DNA of 64,000 nucleotides from an uncultured Desulfobulbaceae bacterium (GCA_947259115.1 CAMYKS010000001.1:60237-124236); one strand, 5' to 3'. Positions 24,119-33,934 are shown, counted from the first letter of the stretch. The notes: a model not told the origin generated them from the sequence alone. Program-made: numbers and translations.

Positions 24119-26005
24119 TTAAATTAAACCCTGCTTGCGCAGATGGATCTGCAGTACAGATATCGCTGCAGGCGTAATGCCGGAGATACGTGAAGCCTGC
24201 CCCAGTGAAAGGGGTTTTATCTTGGAGAGCTTTTCAATGACCTCAGAGGAAAGTCCTGCAAGACCATCATAGGCAATGTCTTCCGGCAGCCTGACGGATT
24301 CCAGTTTTCTGAAACGTTCCACCTGTTCACTCTGCCTGTCTATATATCCCTGGTACTTTACCTGCAGTTGGACCTCACATTTTACTCCCGGCGGCAGTTC
24401 TTTATCAAGCCCGGCAAAGGGAACCAGGTCTTCCAGAGAGATTTCCGGGCGCCGCAGGAGATCCTTCAGGCTGCAGGTTTGCCGCAAAGGTGCTGAGCCC
24501 AGCTTTTCAAGAAGGGAGTCAATCTCCGGGCCCGGCTTAATGGTGGTTTTGGCAAGTTTTTCCATGCTGCACTCAATGGCCTCGCGCTTGGCTGTGAATG
24601 CTCTGTAAGTCTCAGCGTCGACCAAACCCAGCCTGTAGCCGATATCACGGAGCCGCAGGTCGGCGTTGTCCTCCCGCAGCAGCAGGCGGTATTCAGCCCT
24701 GGAGGTAAAAAGGCGGTAAGGTTCCTTGGTGCCTAGGGTTATCAGGTCGTCAATCAGAACCCCTGTATAAGCCTGGGAGCGGTCCAGGACCAAGGGCTCT
24801 TCGTTGCGCACATATTGCACTGCATTGATGCCGGCCACCAGCCCTTGGGCCCCGGCCTCCTCGTAGCCGGATGTGCCGTTAATCTGCCCGGCCAAAAAGA
24901 GCCCCGGCACCCGTTTCGTTTCAAGGGACGGATGCAGTTCAAGGGGGTCGACATAGTCGTATTCAATGGCATAGCCGGGCCTGATTATCTGGACGTGTTC
25001 CAACCCTTTTATGGAGCGCAGCATTGCAATCTGGGTATCAAGGGGCAGGCTGGTCGGCACTCCGTTTGGGTAAACTTCCACCGTATCAACGCCTTCCGGT
25101 TCCAGGAAAATCTGGTGCCGATCCTTTTCTGGAAAACGCATCACCTTGTCCTCGATGGAAGGACAATACCTGGCCCCGATTCCTTCGATAATGCCGGCAT
25201 ACATGGGGGAACGGTCGATGGAGCCCCTTATGATCTCGTGGGTCGTACTGTTTGTATAGGTAACATAACAGGGAAACTGGTCGAGTTCGGGAGTTTTGGG
25301 AGCCGCTGCGTCTGCATTGGAAAACGAAAAAAAGTTTGTCGGATCATCTCCGTACTGCGCTTCCAGTTCTGTAAAATCTATTGTCCGGCTGTCAAGTCTC
25401 GGCGGGGTTCCGGTTTTCATTCTGCCCATGGCAAAGCCAACCTGCCGGAACCACCCGGAGAGTTTGGTTGAAGGAGGGTCTCCCATGCGTCCGGCAGGGA
25501 AATTTTTCAGGCCGATATGGATGAGACCGTTTAAAAATGTTCCGGTGGCGATAACCACAGCCCGCAGCGTGAGGACTTCATCAAGAGACGTCACCGCACC
25601 GGTGATGCGGCCGTTTTCAACAAGCAGTTGGTCTATTACGGTCTGCTTGATTTCCAAGTTTTCCTGGTTTTCCAGTACCGATTTCATGCGCAGCCGGTAG
25701 CGCAGACGATCGGCCTGTGCCCGTGAGGACCAGACGGCAGGCCCCTTGCTGGTATTGAGCCGTCTGAACTGGATGGCGGTGGCATCAATGTTTTTTGCCA
25801 TTTCGCCACCCAGGGCATCGATTTCCTTGACGAGATGACCCTTTGCCAGGCCGCCGACCGCAGGATTACAGGACATGGCACCGATGGTGTCAACATTGAT
25901 TATGGCAAGCACCACCCTGCACCCCATACGTGCAGCAGCCAAAGCTGCTTCACAGCCTGCATGGCCGCCGCCGATCACCAGTATATCGTATTCGTTATCC
26001 TGCAT
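24119..26005 (-). CDS. mnmG: tRNA U34 carboxymethylaminomethyl modification enzyme MnmG
   Basis: The 628-residue flavoprotein begins [23 protein letters not shown], the FAD-binding Rossmann motif, and contains the family signature [21 protein letters not shown] near residues 48-68. With MnmE it installs the cmnm5 group on wobble uridine 34 of several tRNAs. The C-terminal helical domain ends in [18 protein letters not shown]. The partner mnmE is 4.5 kb away on the opposite strand, beyond the rpmH block; in many bacteria they are close together. The length is normal. Confidence 0.97.
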   Translation of the reverse strand: MQDNEYDILVIGGGHAGCEAALAAARMGCRVVLAIINVDTIGAMSCNPAVGGLAKGHLVKEIDALGGEMAKNIDATAIQFRRLNTSKGPAVWSSRAQADRLRYRLRMKSVLENQENLEIKQTVIDQLLVENGRITGAVTSLDEVLTLRAVVIATGTFLNGLIHIGLKNFPAGRMGDPPSTKLSGWFRQVGFAMGRMKTGTPPRLDSRTIDFTELEAQYGDDPTNFFSFSNADAAAPKTPELDQFPCYVTYTNSTTHEIIRGSIDRSPMYAGIIEGIGARYCPSIEDKVMRFPEKDRHQIFLEPEGVDTVEVYPNGVPTSLPLDTQIAMLRSIKGLEHVQIIRPGYAIEYDYVDPLELHPSLETKRVPGLFLAGQINGTSGYEEAGAQGLVAGINAVQYVRNEEPLVLDRSQAYTGVLIDDLITLGTKEPYRLFTSRAEYRLLLREDNADLRLRDIGYRLGLVDAETYRAFTAKREAIECSMEKLAKTTIKPGPEIDSLLEKLGSAPLRQTCSLKDLLRRPEISLEDLVPFAGLDKELPPGVKCEVQLQVKYQGYIDRQSEQVERFRKLESVRLPEDIAYDGLAGLSSEVIEKLSKIKPLSLGQASRISGITPAAISVLQIHLRKQGLI

Positions 26006-26256
26006 ATTTCATTAATTGCTGCATTGTTGTGTTTACGACATATCAGGTAGAATTTCCCATTACAGCCGCGGCCTTCTGGTCATTGCCCGGAAGCCTGGTA
26101 CCAAGGGTGGGACAGCACTTTCTCGAGCCGAACGACAAGCATGTGAAAGGTAAATGCCCGCAATCTATGGCGAGCCTGAGCAGTCACAATCCATGCCCAT
26201 TATTGTTTACTCTTTTGACAACTGTAAAAGTCAGTGAAGAAAGAGGGATTTATCTG

Positions 26257-26571
26257 CTAATCGCTTATTTTAGATTTCAAATCTGGTCTTGTCTCGGGCT
26301 TGCCTGCATCAAAATACCTGCTTTCTTTGCCGGTTGCGGTGACATTTTCATATACGCCGTTATCACGTTTCACCAGTTTGGTAAAACCCAAATTTTTAAG
26401 GTCGCTGTTTCCCTTCGGGGTGTTGACCGAGACAAGGGAGATCAAGCGCTTGATCTCCTCTCCGCAATATGGGCAATGCCTGAATTTATCACTGTATATG
26501 GACTGTTTCATCTCAAAGCGCTTGCCATGCTCACAGCCGTCTCCGAGGTGTTCGTATTCATATATGGGCAT
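26257..26571 (-). CDS. FmdB-type zinc-ribbon protein
   Basis: The 104-residue protein starts MPIYEYEHLGDGCEHGKRFE and has a CPYCG pair near residues 34-38, the FmdB/CxxC putative regulatory domain. The first zinc knuckle is unusual: instead of CxxC it has one cysteine and a histidine (GCEHGKRFE). A longer tail with a KNLGFTKLVKRDNGVYENVTA segment follows. The function of the family is not established. It lies between mnmG and the rpmH operon promoter, on the strand opposite to rpmH. Confidence 0.75.
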   Translation of the reverse strand: MPIYEYEHLGDGCEHGKRFEMKQSIYSDKFRHCPYCGEEIKRLISLVSVNTPKGNSDLKNLGFTKLVKRDNGVYENVTATGKESRYFDAGKPETRPDLKSKISD

Positions 26572-26742
26572 TCATTCTTCTCCTTGTTGTTCTTGCCAAA
26601 TTGTCCAATGCAAAATATCAGAACCAAACCTAAATATAATTTTGTATCTTAGCAAATCATGGCAAACTTTTTTTACCATGACCACAGGTTCTATGCAGAA
26701 CCTTATGAAAGAACCGATCATTGTATCATAGGATATTTTTAT

Positions 26743-26771
26743 TTGACACTCATATTTTTCTATGGTTATAT
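26743..26771 (+). promoter_or_regulatory. Probable sigma-70 promoter of the rpmH operon
   Basis: TTGACA at 26743-26748 and TTATAT at 26766-26771 are separated by 17 bp, close to the vegetative consensus. The rpmH ATG is about 140 bases downstream. No DnaA-box cluster or dnaA gene was seen in the 345-bp gap, so there is no evidence for an origin here. Confidence 0.65.
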
Positions 26772-26916
26772 CTCCCATTTATTGGTTTTTCGGTAATTTA
26801 CTGTCTGCCTCTGGAGAAAACCGCTTGCACAGGGCTTTTTAGCGAACTTGGCTAGGGAGTTTGCAGGGGTTTCAAATATGTATTAGGAAAATTTACAGCC
26901 GTTTAAGGAAAAAGTT

Positions 26917-27051
26917 ATGAAGAGAACATTTCAACCCAGTAACATCAAACGCAAAAGAACCCATGGCTTTCGCCTGCGCATGAGAACCAAGGCGGGTAGG
27001 GCTATTATAAATAACAGAAGGGCCAAGGGGCGCAAAAGGCTAAGCGTTTGA
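26917..27051 (+). CDS. rpmH: 50S ribosomal protein L34
   Basis: This 44-residue protein begins [18 protein letters not shown] and ends KGRKRLSV, the universal L34 pattern. TAAGGAAAAAG precedes the ATG. It is the first gene of the rpmH-rnpA-yidD-yidC-jag-mnmE block, which in many bacteria lies near the replication origin. L34 is a late-assembling protein of the large ribosomal subunit. Confidence 0.97.
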   Translation: MKRTFQPSNIKRKRTHGFRLRMRTKAGRAIINNRRAKGRKRLSV

Positions 27052-27123
27052 TAGGATTGCCTGGCAATTAACAGAATGCCAGGTGTTCCGCTAATGGACA
27101 GGGCCCGCCCAAGCTGTTGAGCC

Positions 27124-27504
27124 ATGAACACCCTATCGCTACCCAAAACCTATCTCCTTAAAAAGACTAGCGAATATAATAATGTTTACCGGCAGGGTAA
27201 ACGGGTGCACGGGGAAAATTTCAGTCTGATTCTACTGCCCAACAATTCAGAGCATAACCGGCTTGGAATCAGTATACATGGCCAGCTCAAGGGAGCGGCA
27301 AAGCGAAACAGGATCAAGAGAATTATCAGGGAATTCTTTCGGTTAAACAAACGTTTCCTGCAGGAAAAAAGTTCCAAGAGTTGTGATTTGCCTTTTATGG
27401 ATATAGTTATGACCGTACGGATAGGTTTCAGTCTGAAAAACCCGACGGAAGTGGCAGGGGCTGTAAGTCGCTTGTTAGAGCGCTGCAGCCTATCCTTTCA
27501 GTAG
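27124..27504 (+). CDS. rnpA: Ribonuclease P protein component
   Basis: The 126-residue basic protein has the RnpA core: LLKKTSEYNNVYRQGKRVHG near 11-30 and the RNR motif as AAKRNRIKRIIREFFR near 59-74. It binds the P RNA and improves 5' processing of precursor tRNAs. The position 72 bp after rpmH is the conserved one. The C-terminus has the usual DIVMTVRIG strand. Confidence 0.95.
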   Translation: MNTLSLPKTYLLKKTSEYNNVYRQGKRVHGENFSLILLPNNSEHNRLGISIHGQLKGAAKRNRIKRIIREFFRLNKRFLQEKSSKSCDLPFMDIVMTVRIGFSLKNPTEVAGAVSRLLERCSLSFQ

Positions 27505-27577
27505 GAAAAGTATTCAGATTGACAACCCAGGAACAATGTTTTGACCGGGAAAACCTGATGTAGGAAAAAGTAAAGTA

Positions 27578-27811
27578 ATGAAAAAATTTCTGCAGAAATG
27601 CGGTACGAATTTTTTTCTTTCTTTGATCAGGGCTTACCAGGTCTTGATTTCTCCCCTGTTTCCACCTACTTGCCGATTTACCCCCACCTGTTCTCAGTAT
27701 GCCATTGATGCCATTAAATGCCATGGCGCTTTGCGTGGTTTTTTTATGGCCTTGTGGCGGATTTTGCGTTGCCATCCTTTTAGTGATGGCGGCTATGACC
27801 CGGTTAAATAA
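27578..27811 (+). CDS. yidD: Membrane protein insertion efficiency factor YidD
   Basis: The 77-residue protein contains [30 protein letters not shown], summarised by the family core [13 protein letters not shown] near residues 33-45, and ends in [11 protein letters not shown]. YidD is an inner-membrane-associated factor that helps YidC-dependent insertion. Its two invariant cysteine motifs are present. It lies between rnpA and yidC as usual. Confidence 0.95.
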   Translation: MKKFLQKCGTNFFLSLIRAYQVLISPLFPPTCRFTPTCSQYAIDAIKCHGALRGFFMALWRILRCHPFSDGGYDPVK

Positions 27812-27878
27812 GCCCGGGTGAGTTCTGCCTGGAATGGCAAGCACTGCACTGACCACTTGAGTGGCGAAAGGAATAGTA

Positions 27879-29564
27879 ATGGATACACATAGAGCTATAT
27901 TGGCAATTGTTTTGGCCTTTTTCATTCTGCTTGGCTACCAGTATCTGTTTGTTGCTCCCCAACAGGAGCAGATTCAGCCGGCAGTTGAAAAGACAGTGGA
28001 TGTGCAGCAGCCAAAAGTCCCTGCCCAGGGAGTTGAGCCTGCACCGGCTCCAGGCGCGATTGTTCCTGCCGGGCAGCCGGCACAATTTGAGCAACCGGCA
28101 CAATTTGAGGAGCCGGCCAGCCTTCCAGTCCAGGAGGGCAGGGATATATCTGTTGAGAACAACAAATATAGAGCCGTTATTTCAGAGACCGGTGGCGGCA
28201 TAAAAAGTTTTAAGCTGAAAAACTACAGGGAAACAACCGGGCCTGATTCTGAATTCAAAGAGCTTGTTACCACGGATTCTTATATAGACTTTCCGCTGTA
28301 TTTCACTTGGGGCGTTGAGCCCAGGCGTGCCCAAGTCCCATTGTTTGAAGCAGACATGGAGACCCTTAAGGTTGAAACAGGGGAGAGCCGGGCCCTGACC
28401 ATGACGGCTCAGTTATCTTCAGGCTTGCAAATAACCAGGCGTATGATTTTTGATCCGGACAGCTACCTGATCGACATGTCTGTTGAAATTTACAACTCTT
28501 CTGAAACACCCCTGCAGGGCTCCCCCTATATGAGCCTCACCAACCTGCCCTTTGGCTCAACAGCACAGCGCTATCTTTTTTCAGGGCCCGCGGCTTTAAT
28601 TGACGGGAAGTTGCAGGAAGTCAAGACGTCAGACCTCGAAGAGTCCAGCAAAATTCTGCAGGGTAACATAACCTGGGCCGCCTTTGAGGGAACATATTTC
28701 ATGACCGGAGTTATTCCGGAAAAACAGGACGGCTTGACGCTAAAGCTTTCTGCCGAAGGCGAAAAGATCAATACCCTGCTCATAAGCACAGAGGAAGTTA
28801 TCCCTGCAAAGGGACGTTTACAGTATAATTATCAGGTGTATTTCGGCCCCAAAAAAATGTCTACACTTCAGGAGGTCGGCCATGACCTGGACCGCATAGT
28901 CAATTTTGGCTGGTTTGATAAGCTTGCCAAGCCTGCCTTGTTCCTGCTGAACTTTTTCTATGGCTATGTCGGCAATTATGGAATTGCTATTATTCTGGTT
29001 ACCATCCTGATTAAGCTTCTCTTCTGGCCCATTGCCCAGAAGGGGCTTAAATCAATGAAAAATATGCAGAAAATACAGCCCAAAATGGCTAAATTGAAGG
29101 AAAAATATAAAAATGATTCTGCCCGCCTGAACCAGGAAATGATGGGCCTGTATAAAACGTACAAGGTTAATCCTCTTGGCGGCTGTTTACCTATGGTCCT
29201 GCAGATCCCGGTATTTTTTGCACTCTACAAGGTACTGCTCCAGGCCATAGAACTTCGGCATGCACCGTTTATGTTATGGATTACAGACCTGTCAGCCCCG
29301 GATCGCCTCATGCCGGGCATGGATATCCCCTATCTCGGCGGCATCCCGGTCCTCACCCTTCTTATGGGCGGCTCCATGTTTCTGCAGCAGAGAATGACGC
29401 CGAGCCCGGCAGATGCCACCCAGGCAAAAATAATGATGTTTCTGCCCGTCATATTTACCTTCATGTTTTTAAATTTTGCATCGGGCCTGGTGCTGTACTG
29501 GCTTGTTAACAATCTTTTGTCCATAGGCCAGCAGTACATGATTAACAAGCAGGCAGCGGCATAA
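27879..29564 (+). CDS. yidC: Membrane protein insertase YidC
   Basis: This is 561 residues from the ATG at 27879 with AAAGGA six bases upstream; the frame extends to a GTG at 27861. An N-terminal helix (AILAIVLAFFILLGYQYLF) is followed by a glutamine/proline-rich linker that repeats AQFEQP/AQFEEP. The large periplasmic domain comes next, then the conserved insertase core of five helices (YGIAIILVTILIKLLFWP, NPLGGCLPMVLQIPVFFALY). YidC inserts and folds inner-membrane proteins with or without SecYEG. The length with a periplasmic domain is typical of Gram-negative bacteria. Confidence 0.96.
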   Translation: MDTHRAILAIVLAFFILLGYQYLFVAPQQEQIQPAVEKTVDVQQPKVPAQGVEPAPAPGAIVPAGQPAQFEQPAQFEEPASLPVQEGRDISVENNKYRAVISETGGGIKSFKLKNYRETTGPDSEFKELVTTDSYIDFPLYFTWGVEPRRAQVPLFEADMETLKVETGESRALTMTAQLSSGLQITRRMIFDPDSYLIDMSVEIYNSSETPLQGSPYMSLTNLPFGSTAQRYLFSGPAALIDGKLQEVKTSDLEESSKILQGNITWAAFEGTYFMTGVIPEKQDGLTLKLSAEGEKINTLLISTEEVIPAKGRLQYNYQVYFGPKKMSTLQEVGHDLDRIVNFGWFDKLAKPALFLLNFFYGYVGNYGIAIILVTILIKLLFWPIAQKGLKSMKNMQKIQPKMAKLKEKYKNDSARLNQEMMGLYKTYKVNPLGGCLPMVLQIPVFFALYKVLLQAIELRHAPFMLWITDLSAPDRLMPGMDIPYLGGIPVLTLLMGGSMFLQQRMTPSPADATQAKIMMFLPVIFTFMFLNFASGLVLYWLVNNLLSIGQQYMINKQAAA

Positions 29565-29627
29565 TTAATACCTGGACTGCACTGTGTAAATGAGCAGTCA
29601 GCCGGTTGAATAAGCGCGAGGAAAAAA

Positions 29628-30527
29628 ATGCCTTTACGAAAAAAGTTGGAATTTGAAGGAAAAGATATAGCTGAAGCTATCAGCAAGGCATGTAAAACCC
29701 TTAAAGTTTCCCAGGAAAATCTTGACATAGAGGTGCTGAAAACAGGCACTTCAGGGATTTTTGGCCTTTTAAAACAGAAGGCCCGACTCCGGGTTGCCGT
29801 GAAAAAAGAATATGGTGGGAAAGTTGAGGAAAAAGTACAAAAAAAACCTGCCAGAGCCAAAAGCGGAAAAGCAAAGACCGTAGAGAAAAAGACCGTAGAG
29901 AAAAAGAAAGAAACACCCGCCAAAGAGAAAAAGAAAGCAGCAGCAAGTAAACCTGCGGAAAAGGCCCCGGATGTAGTACAGGAATCGAAGATAGATTTTG
30001 TGGTCGATGAGAATCTGCTAACCGACGTGAAGTCTGACGTGGGGCGAATCCTGGAGTTGATGAACTATCCTTCTGAGGTTACTGTGTCCAGCGATAAGGA
30101 AAATGTCACTGCGCAGATTAAGGGTAGTTATGTAAAAGAAATTGTTGAGCAAAACGGAAAAGTGCTTGATAGCCTGCAGTATTTGCTGCGCAAAATCATC
30201 GGCAAGAAATATAGCGAAAAAGCGATAATATCCCTTGATGCCGGAGATTTCAGGGCAAACAGGATTGAAGAGCTGAAGAACCTTGGCATTAAACTTGCCG
30301 CCGAGGTTAAGCAAAACGGTAAAACCAAGTCCATTCCATCCTTGAATCCCTCGGAACGCCGTGTTGTTCACCTTGCCCTCCAGGATGACAAGGATGTCCG
30401 CAGCAGGAGTGTGGGGGAGGGACTTTTTAAAAAGGTGCTGATCTATCGCCCTGGAAGCAAGGGCAAAAAAGGCCCTGCCAGAAGAAGGAAAAGCAGCAAG
30501 AAAAAAAGTAGCACAAAGACAGAATAA
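29628..30527 (+). CDS. jag: Jag/KhpB RNA-binding protein
   Basis: The 299-residue protein has a Jag-N domain (residues 1-60, KKLEFEGKDIAEAISKAC), a lysine-rich low-complexity linker (62-115) with tandem KTVEKK copies, a KH domain (about 125-205) and an R3H domain (about 210-275, LNPSERRVVHLALQ). A very basic lysine/serine tail closes the protein. In Gram-positive bacteria KhpB binds RNA and affects cell division and elongation. The conserved position after yidC supports the call. The basic tail is longer than in many homologs. Confidence 0.92.
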   Translation: MPLRKKLEFEGKDIAEAISKACKTLKVSQENLDIEVLKTGTSGIFGLLKQKARLRVAVKKEYGGKVEEKVQKKPARAKSGKAKTVEKKTVEKKKETPAKEKKKAAASKPAEKAPDVVQESKIDFVVDENLLTDVKSDVGRILELMNYPSEVTVSSDKENVTAQIKGSYVKEIVEQNGKVLDSLQYLLRKIIGKKYSEKAIISLDAGDFRANRIEELKNLGIKLAAEVKQNGKTKSIPSLNPSERRVVHLALQDDKDVRSRSVGEGLFKKVLIYRPGSKGKKGPARRRKSSKKKSSTKTE

Positions 30528-30532
30528 CTGAT

Positions 30533-31975
30533 TTGTTGAAGCCCTCCGTGCAAACCCCACCTGTTGGCAGCACCGAAGAAACCATTGCTGCAATAGCCAC
30601 GCCGCCTGGACCTGGCGGTATAGGCATCATCCGCATCAGCGGTCCTTTGTCTCTCCATATTTTGCAGAAAATTTTTGTAGGCCGGCATAAAACTTCACCA
30701 CAGGTTTTTGAAAGTCACCGTATGTATTACGGCTGGATAATTGATCCTGAAAGCTCTGCACCAATAGATGAGGTGCTTGGAGTTTATATGCGGGCCCCCA
30801 ACACCTATACCCGTGAAGATGTGGTGGAGATCCAATGCCACGGGAGTTATCTGGTCCTGCAGGGAATATTAAGCATCATAACCGCAAACGGTGCCCGCCT
30901 GGCAGAACCCGGCGAATTTACCAAGCAGGCTTTTTTAAACGGCCGACTTGACCTCACCCAGGCAGAGGCGGTTGTCGACCTCATAGTGGCCAGGACGGAA
31001 GCTGGGCGATCCATGGCGGTGGGACAACTGCAGGGCAGGCTCTTTGAAAAGATCGCAGCAATTCGGGAGAGATTGCTGGCCATGCGTGCCATCATTGAGG
31101 TTGCCATAGATTTTCCCGAAGATGAAACCGATATACTCAATTTTGCAGCCTTGCAGGAGGAGCTTAAGGCTGAGGTTGAGGATCCCCTGGCAGCATTAAT
31201 TGCCAGGGCGGATGAGGGTAAGATCTTCCGGGAGGGTATCAGCGCCGTTATTCTGGGGCGCCCGAATGTGGGAAAGTCAAGCCTCTTAAATACCCTTCTG
31301 CAGGAGGACAGGGCCCTGGTGACATCCATACCGGGAACGACGCGGGATACCATTGAAGAATTCGTCAATATTAAAGGCATGCCCGTTCGCATTGTTGACA
31401 CTGCCGGGATCAGGACCACCAGTGAGGAGGTGGAGGAAATGGGCATTCAGAGGGCGCGGGCTAAACTGGCAGATGCTGACCTGGTGCTCTTTATGCTTGA
31501 TGCCACTGAGGAGCTGAGCAAAGAGGACCTGGAACTCTACAGCAGCGTTAAGCAGAACAGAAAAAAACAGAAGCTCCTGCTGGTCTTAAACAAGATTGAT
31601 ATTGGACCGGCCCAATCCCCTGAGCCGTACAGGGCCGCCCTGGGAAACGAAGAGCTGGTTGCCGTGTCAGCCAAGCTGCATACCGGCATTACAGAACTGA
31701 AAGAGTCGGTCTTTTCTCTGATTACAGGCAGAACAAAAGGGCCCGGGTGGGACCCCGGGGCTGCAGTTGTTCCCAATGTACGGCATAAGGATGCCTTAAT
31801 AAAGGGCCTGGAAGCTTGCCGCAGGGTCGAAAAGGGGTTGCGGGATGAGATTTCACCGGACCTCCTGGCAATTGATATCCAGTCAGCCCTTGACCATTTA
31901 GGTAATATTGTCGGGGAGACGACAACGGAAGATATTCTTGATATGATCTTTGAAAGGTTCTGTTTAGGGAAATGA
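30533..31975 (+). CDS. mnmE: tRNA modification GTPase MnmE
   Basis: The 480-residue protein opens with ETIAAIATPPGPGGIGIIRISG, the formyl-THF-binding domain. The inserted G domain has GRPNVGKSSLLNTL, the D-T-A-G motif in IVDTAGIRTT and NKID. It ends in the invariant FCLGK with the catalytic cysteine. The frame starts at a TTG five bases after jag; a GTG at 30548 is an alternative and neither has a clear ribosome site. With MnmG it modifies U34 of tRNAs. Confidence 0.95.
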   Translation: MLKPSVQTPPVGSTEETIAAIATPPGPGGIGIIRISGPLSLHILQKIFVGRHKTSPQVFESHRMYYGWIIDPESSAPIDEVLGVYMRAPNTYTREDVVEIQCHGSYLVLQGILSIITANGARLAEPGEFTKQAFLNGRLDLTQAEAVVDLIVARTEAGRSMAVGQLQGRLFEKIAAIRERLLAMRAIIEVAIDFPEDETDILNFAALQEELKAEVEDPLAALIARADEGKIFREGISAVILGRPNVGKSSLLNTLLQEDRALVTSIPGTTRDTIEEFVNIKGMPVRIVDTAGIRTTSEEVEEMGIQRARAKLADADLVLFMLDATEELSKEDLELYSSVKQNRKKQKLLLVLNKIDIGPAQSPEPYRAALGNEELVAVSAKLHTGITELKESVFSLITGRTKGPGWDPGAAVVPNVRHKDALIKGLEACRRVEKGLRDEISPDLLAIDIQSALDHLGNIVGETTTEDILDMIFERFCLGK

Positions 31976-32117
31976 GAAAAATTGTAATTTTGCTCCCTTG
32001 CCGCGTTGTTGACCTCTTGCAAATGCTCGTCCCCTTTCATCAACATGCAACGAGCCCAGTTAATAGTATGTTTGAGTAGAAACACCTTGTTATGTGGCAT
32101 ATCGGCTAGATAATTTT

Positions 32118-32536
32118 TCAGTCTTCCACATTGCCACTTATTTTTGTAAATATTTGATTTACTTTAATATTCTTGACAGCTTTTAACTGTTTATATGAAT
32201 CTGGATTTCTTTTGTTCAGCTTCCCTAGCAGATGCTTGAATTCGTATTCTACCTGCCCGTTTGTGACAGGTATTCTGCATTTTAATTTTTTTGTTTACAA
32301 TTTTACTCCTGTTGAAGTAGTAACCTCTTCTGTCAGCCTCATCAGCTATTGACCTTAAATAGCCTGCAATGGCGCCAACAGGGTTGCCTGTATTATTAAA
32401 CCGTTTTAATTGGGGATGGTTCTTGTATCCCTCTGTGTTGCCCAGTAAAACATTTTGAGCCAACAGGGGTTTCCCTCCATAATGCAACCAGACCCTTTGC
32501 ATCTAAATACTCAGGGTGTATTGACCAAAGTCTCAT
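32118..32536 (-). pseudogene. Pyrimidine-dimer DNA glycosylase family gene with two frameshifts
   Basis: Three reading-frame segments on the minus strand join into one recognisable protein of about 139 residues. MRLWSIHPEYLDAKGLVALW starts at the ATG of 32536. After an extra C near 32467 the next frame gives LLAQNVLLGNTEGYKNHPQL and later YYFNRSKI. After a second shift near 32280 comes IPVTNGQVEYEFKHLLGKLN and RNPDSY. This is the Pyr_excise (endonuclease V-like) family, which acts on UV dimers. Two independent shifts argue for a dead gene rather than one sequencing error. It lies 3.6 kb from the photolyase. Confidence 0.8.
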
Positions 32537-32546
32537 GTTGATCCTG

Positions 32547-32742
32547 CTATCATGAAAATAAAACTACCGATAAGCAAATAGAATAGAAACTTTTGAAAAA
32601 GGATTTGCCGGCGGCATGAATAAATCCATGGGATTGTCTGAGGACCCGGAATCCCGTTTCAAGAATTATGCATTGAAAAAAGCCTACCTGGGACGGATAC
32701 CGCCAAGGCTGGGACAAGGGTCGGGAAAAAGAGAGGCAGCCA
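32547..32742 (+). pseudogene. Truncated copy of the small membrane-protein gene at 46636
   Basis: About 196 bp align with 46746-46942 at roughly 90 percent identity, including GGATTGTCTGAGGACCCGGA and GGCTGGGACAAGGGTCGGGA. The start and membrane helix of the gene are missing, and small indels break the frame (an extra base in CCTACCTGGGACGG, and a stop near 32580). It is therefore a non-functional partial duplicate. Confidence 0.85.
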
Positions 32743-32783
32743 GAAAGAAAGATACCCTATCTAATTGAACCCTGATATGGCTT

Positions 32784-33260
32784 CTACTCCAGCTTTTTAA
32801 TTTTTTTGAGGAATTTTCTGTTCTTCGGTACACCTTTTTGAATGTATCGTATAATGCCGTTTTTATCGATCAGATACGTTATTCTGCCTTTGTCGTAAAG
32901 ATTTCTGATTGATTTGTCTTCGTCAGAAATAAGCGGGAACGTTATACCGTATTCTGCAACAAATTTTTTGTGGGTCTCTATGGAGTCGTAACTTACACCC
33001 AGAACCTGGGTGTTCAGGCCTTCAAAGCGTTTGATGTCTTTCTGGAAGGCCTGCAGTTCACCTTTTCAGACAGGTGAGAAGTCGGCAAAATAAAAGGCGA
33101 GCACCACATTTTTTTGCCCCCGGTACTCAATCAGGTTGACCGGACCTTTGTCAGAGACGGCTTCAAATAGCGGGGCCTCGTCACCCACTTCAAGTGCAGC
33201 GGCCAATACCGGCACAAGAGTTAGTAAACCGGCTAAAAGAGCAACAATAAATTTCTTCAT
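32784..33260 (-). CDS. Probable selenocysteine-containing exported peroxiredoxin (AhpC/TSA family)
   Basis: The frame runs 159 codons from ATG 33260 to TAG 32784 with a single in-frame TGA at 33066-33068 (residue 65). The sequence before it is YFADFSPV and after it KGELQAFQKD. In peroxiredoxins this position (…PVC..EL) is the peroxidatic cysteine, so the TGA is best read as selenocysteine. The thioredoxin fold continues to the end (VLGVSYDSIETHKKFVAEYG, FPLISDED, YLIDKNGIIRYI). An N-terminal signal peptide (FIVALLAGLLTLVPVLAAA) places it in the periplasm. It would reduce peroxides. A SECIS hairpin must lie just after the TGA; I could not fold a convincing one by eye. The alternative is a nonsense mutation. 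Confidence 0.8.
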
Positions 33261-33442
33261 GCATAACCTCCCTTTTGCAGAGTTAATCAGCTAATAATCG
33301 ATTCCATCTTCAATAGTACCTGAAAGGTACCCAATAAACTTAGACTAAAATAAAAACATGGTATATAGTTAAGACCATATAATCGAAAAAATTTTTGTCA
33401 AGAAAAGGCTTGTGTTGCCTGCCTGCCGTGAGGGTTTTCGCC

Positions 33443-33934
33443 ATGGAGAACCAAATGACCAACAGGAAACTGCTGCAAAGTAATATAGCCAAACTTCTCT
33501 TATCACAGAAACTGGCAGTGCTTGCCAGCCAGACTCCCGAGGGAACCGCTTACGCCAGCCTTATTGCCTTTGCGGCAACCGAGGATCTGCAAAATATAGT
33601 AATGGCCACCCCCAGGGCAACGAGAAAATTTGCCAACATCAAGCATAACCCAAAGGTTTCATTGCTTATTGATGACCGGTCCAATAACGAGCAGGACTTT
33701 CATGATGCTCAAGCGGTAACTGTCATGGGTAGCGTGGCTGAGATAGACCTTGACGCATCCCAAAACGATCTGGCGCCACTTTATTTAAGCAAGCATCCAT
33801 ATCTTGAAGACTTTCTCCGGTCTCCCTCAACTGCATTTATGGTTATTTCCGTGTGGCGCTATTACCTGGTCAGCCGCTTCCAAGAAGTCATGGAACTGCA
33901 CATCCGAGATGAAAACAACATACCTGTTATCTGA
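33443..33934 (+). CDS. Pyridoxamine-phosphate-oxidase-like flavin-binding protein
   Basis: This is 163 residues from the ATG at 33443 (GAGGG eight bases upstream); the ATG at 33455 (GGAG six bases upstream) is equally possible. The split-barrel fold is seen in LAVLASQTPEGTAYASLIAF, TPRATRKFANIKHNPKVSLLID and AVTVMGSVAEI. Proteins of this family bind FMN, haem or F420 and often act in stress detoxification. The last 26 bases overlap the start of the PEP-synthase-like gene, so the two are probably translationally coupled. Confidence 0.8.
   Translation: MENQMTNRKLLQSNIAKLLLSQKLAVLASQTPEGTAYASLIAFAATEDLQNIVMATPRATRKFANIKHNPKVSLLIDDRSNNEQDFHDAQAVTVMGSVAEIDLDASQNDLAPLYLSKHPYLEDFLRSPSTAFMVISVWRYYLVSRFQEVMELHIRDENNIPVI

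Noticed and set aside
26572..26916. Possible replication origin upstream of rpmH
   Set aside because: No DnaA-box cluster, dnaA or dnaN gene was seen; only a promoter is supported.
31537..32100. Minus-strand frame of 187 codons over the mnmE end
   Set aside because: Most of it is antisense to MnmE; the part beyond the gene has no recognisable features.
33066..33068. In-frame TGA of the peroxiredoxin as a plain nonsense mutation
   Set aside because: It replaces exactly the catalytic cysteine and the following 93 codons stay family-like, which favours selenocysteine, although the SECIS was not proven.
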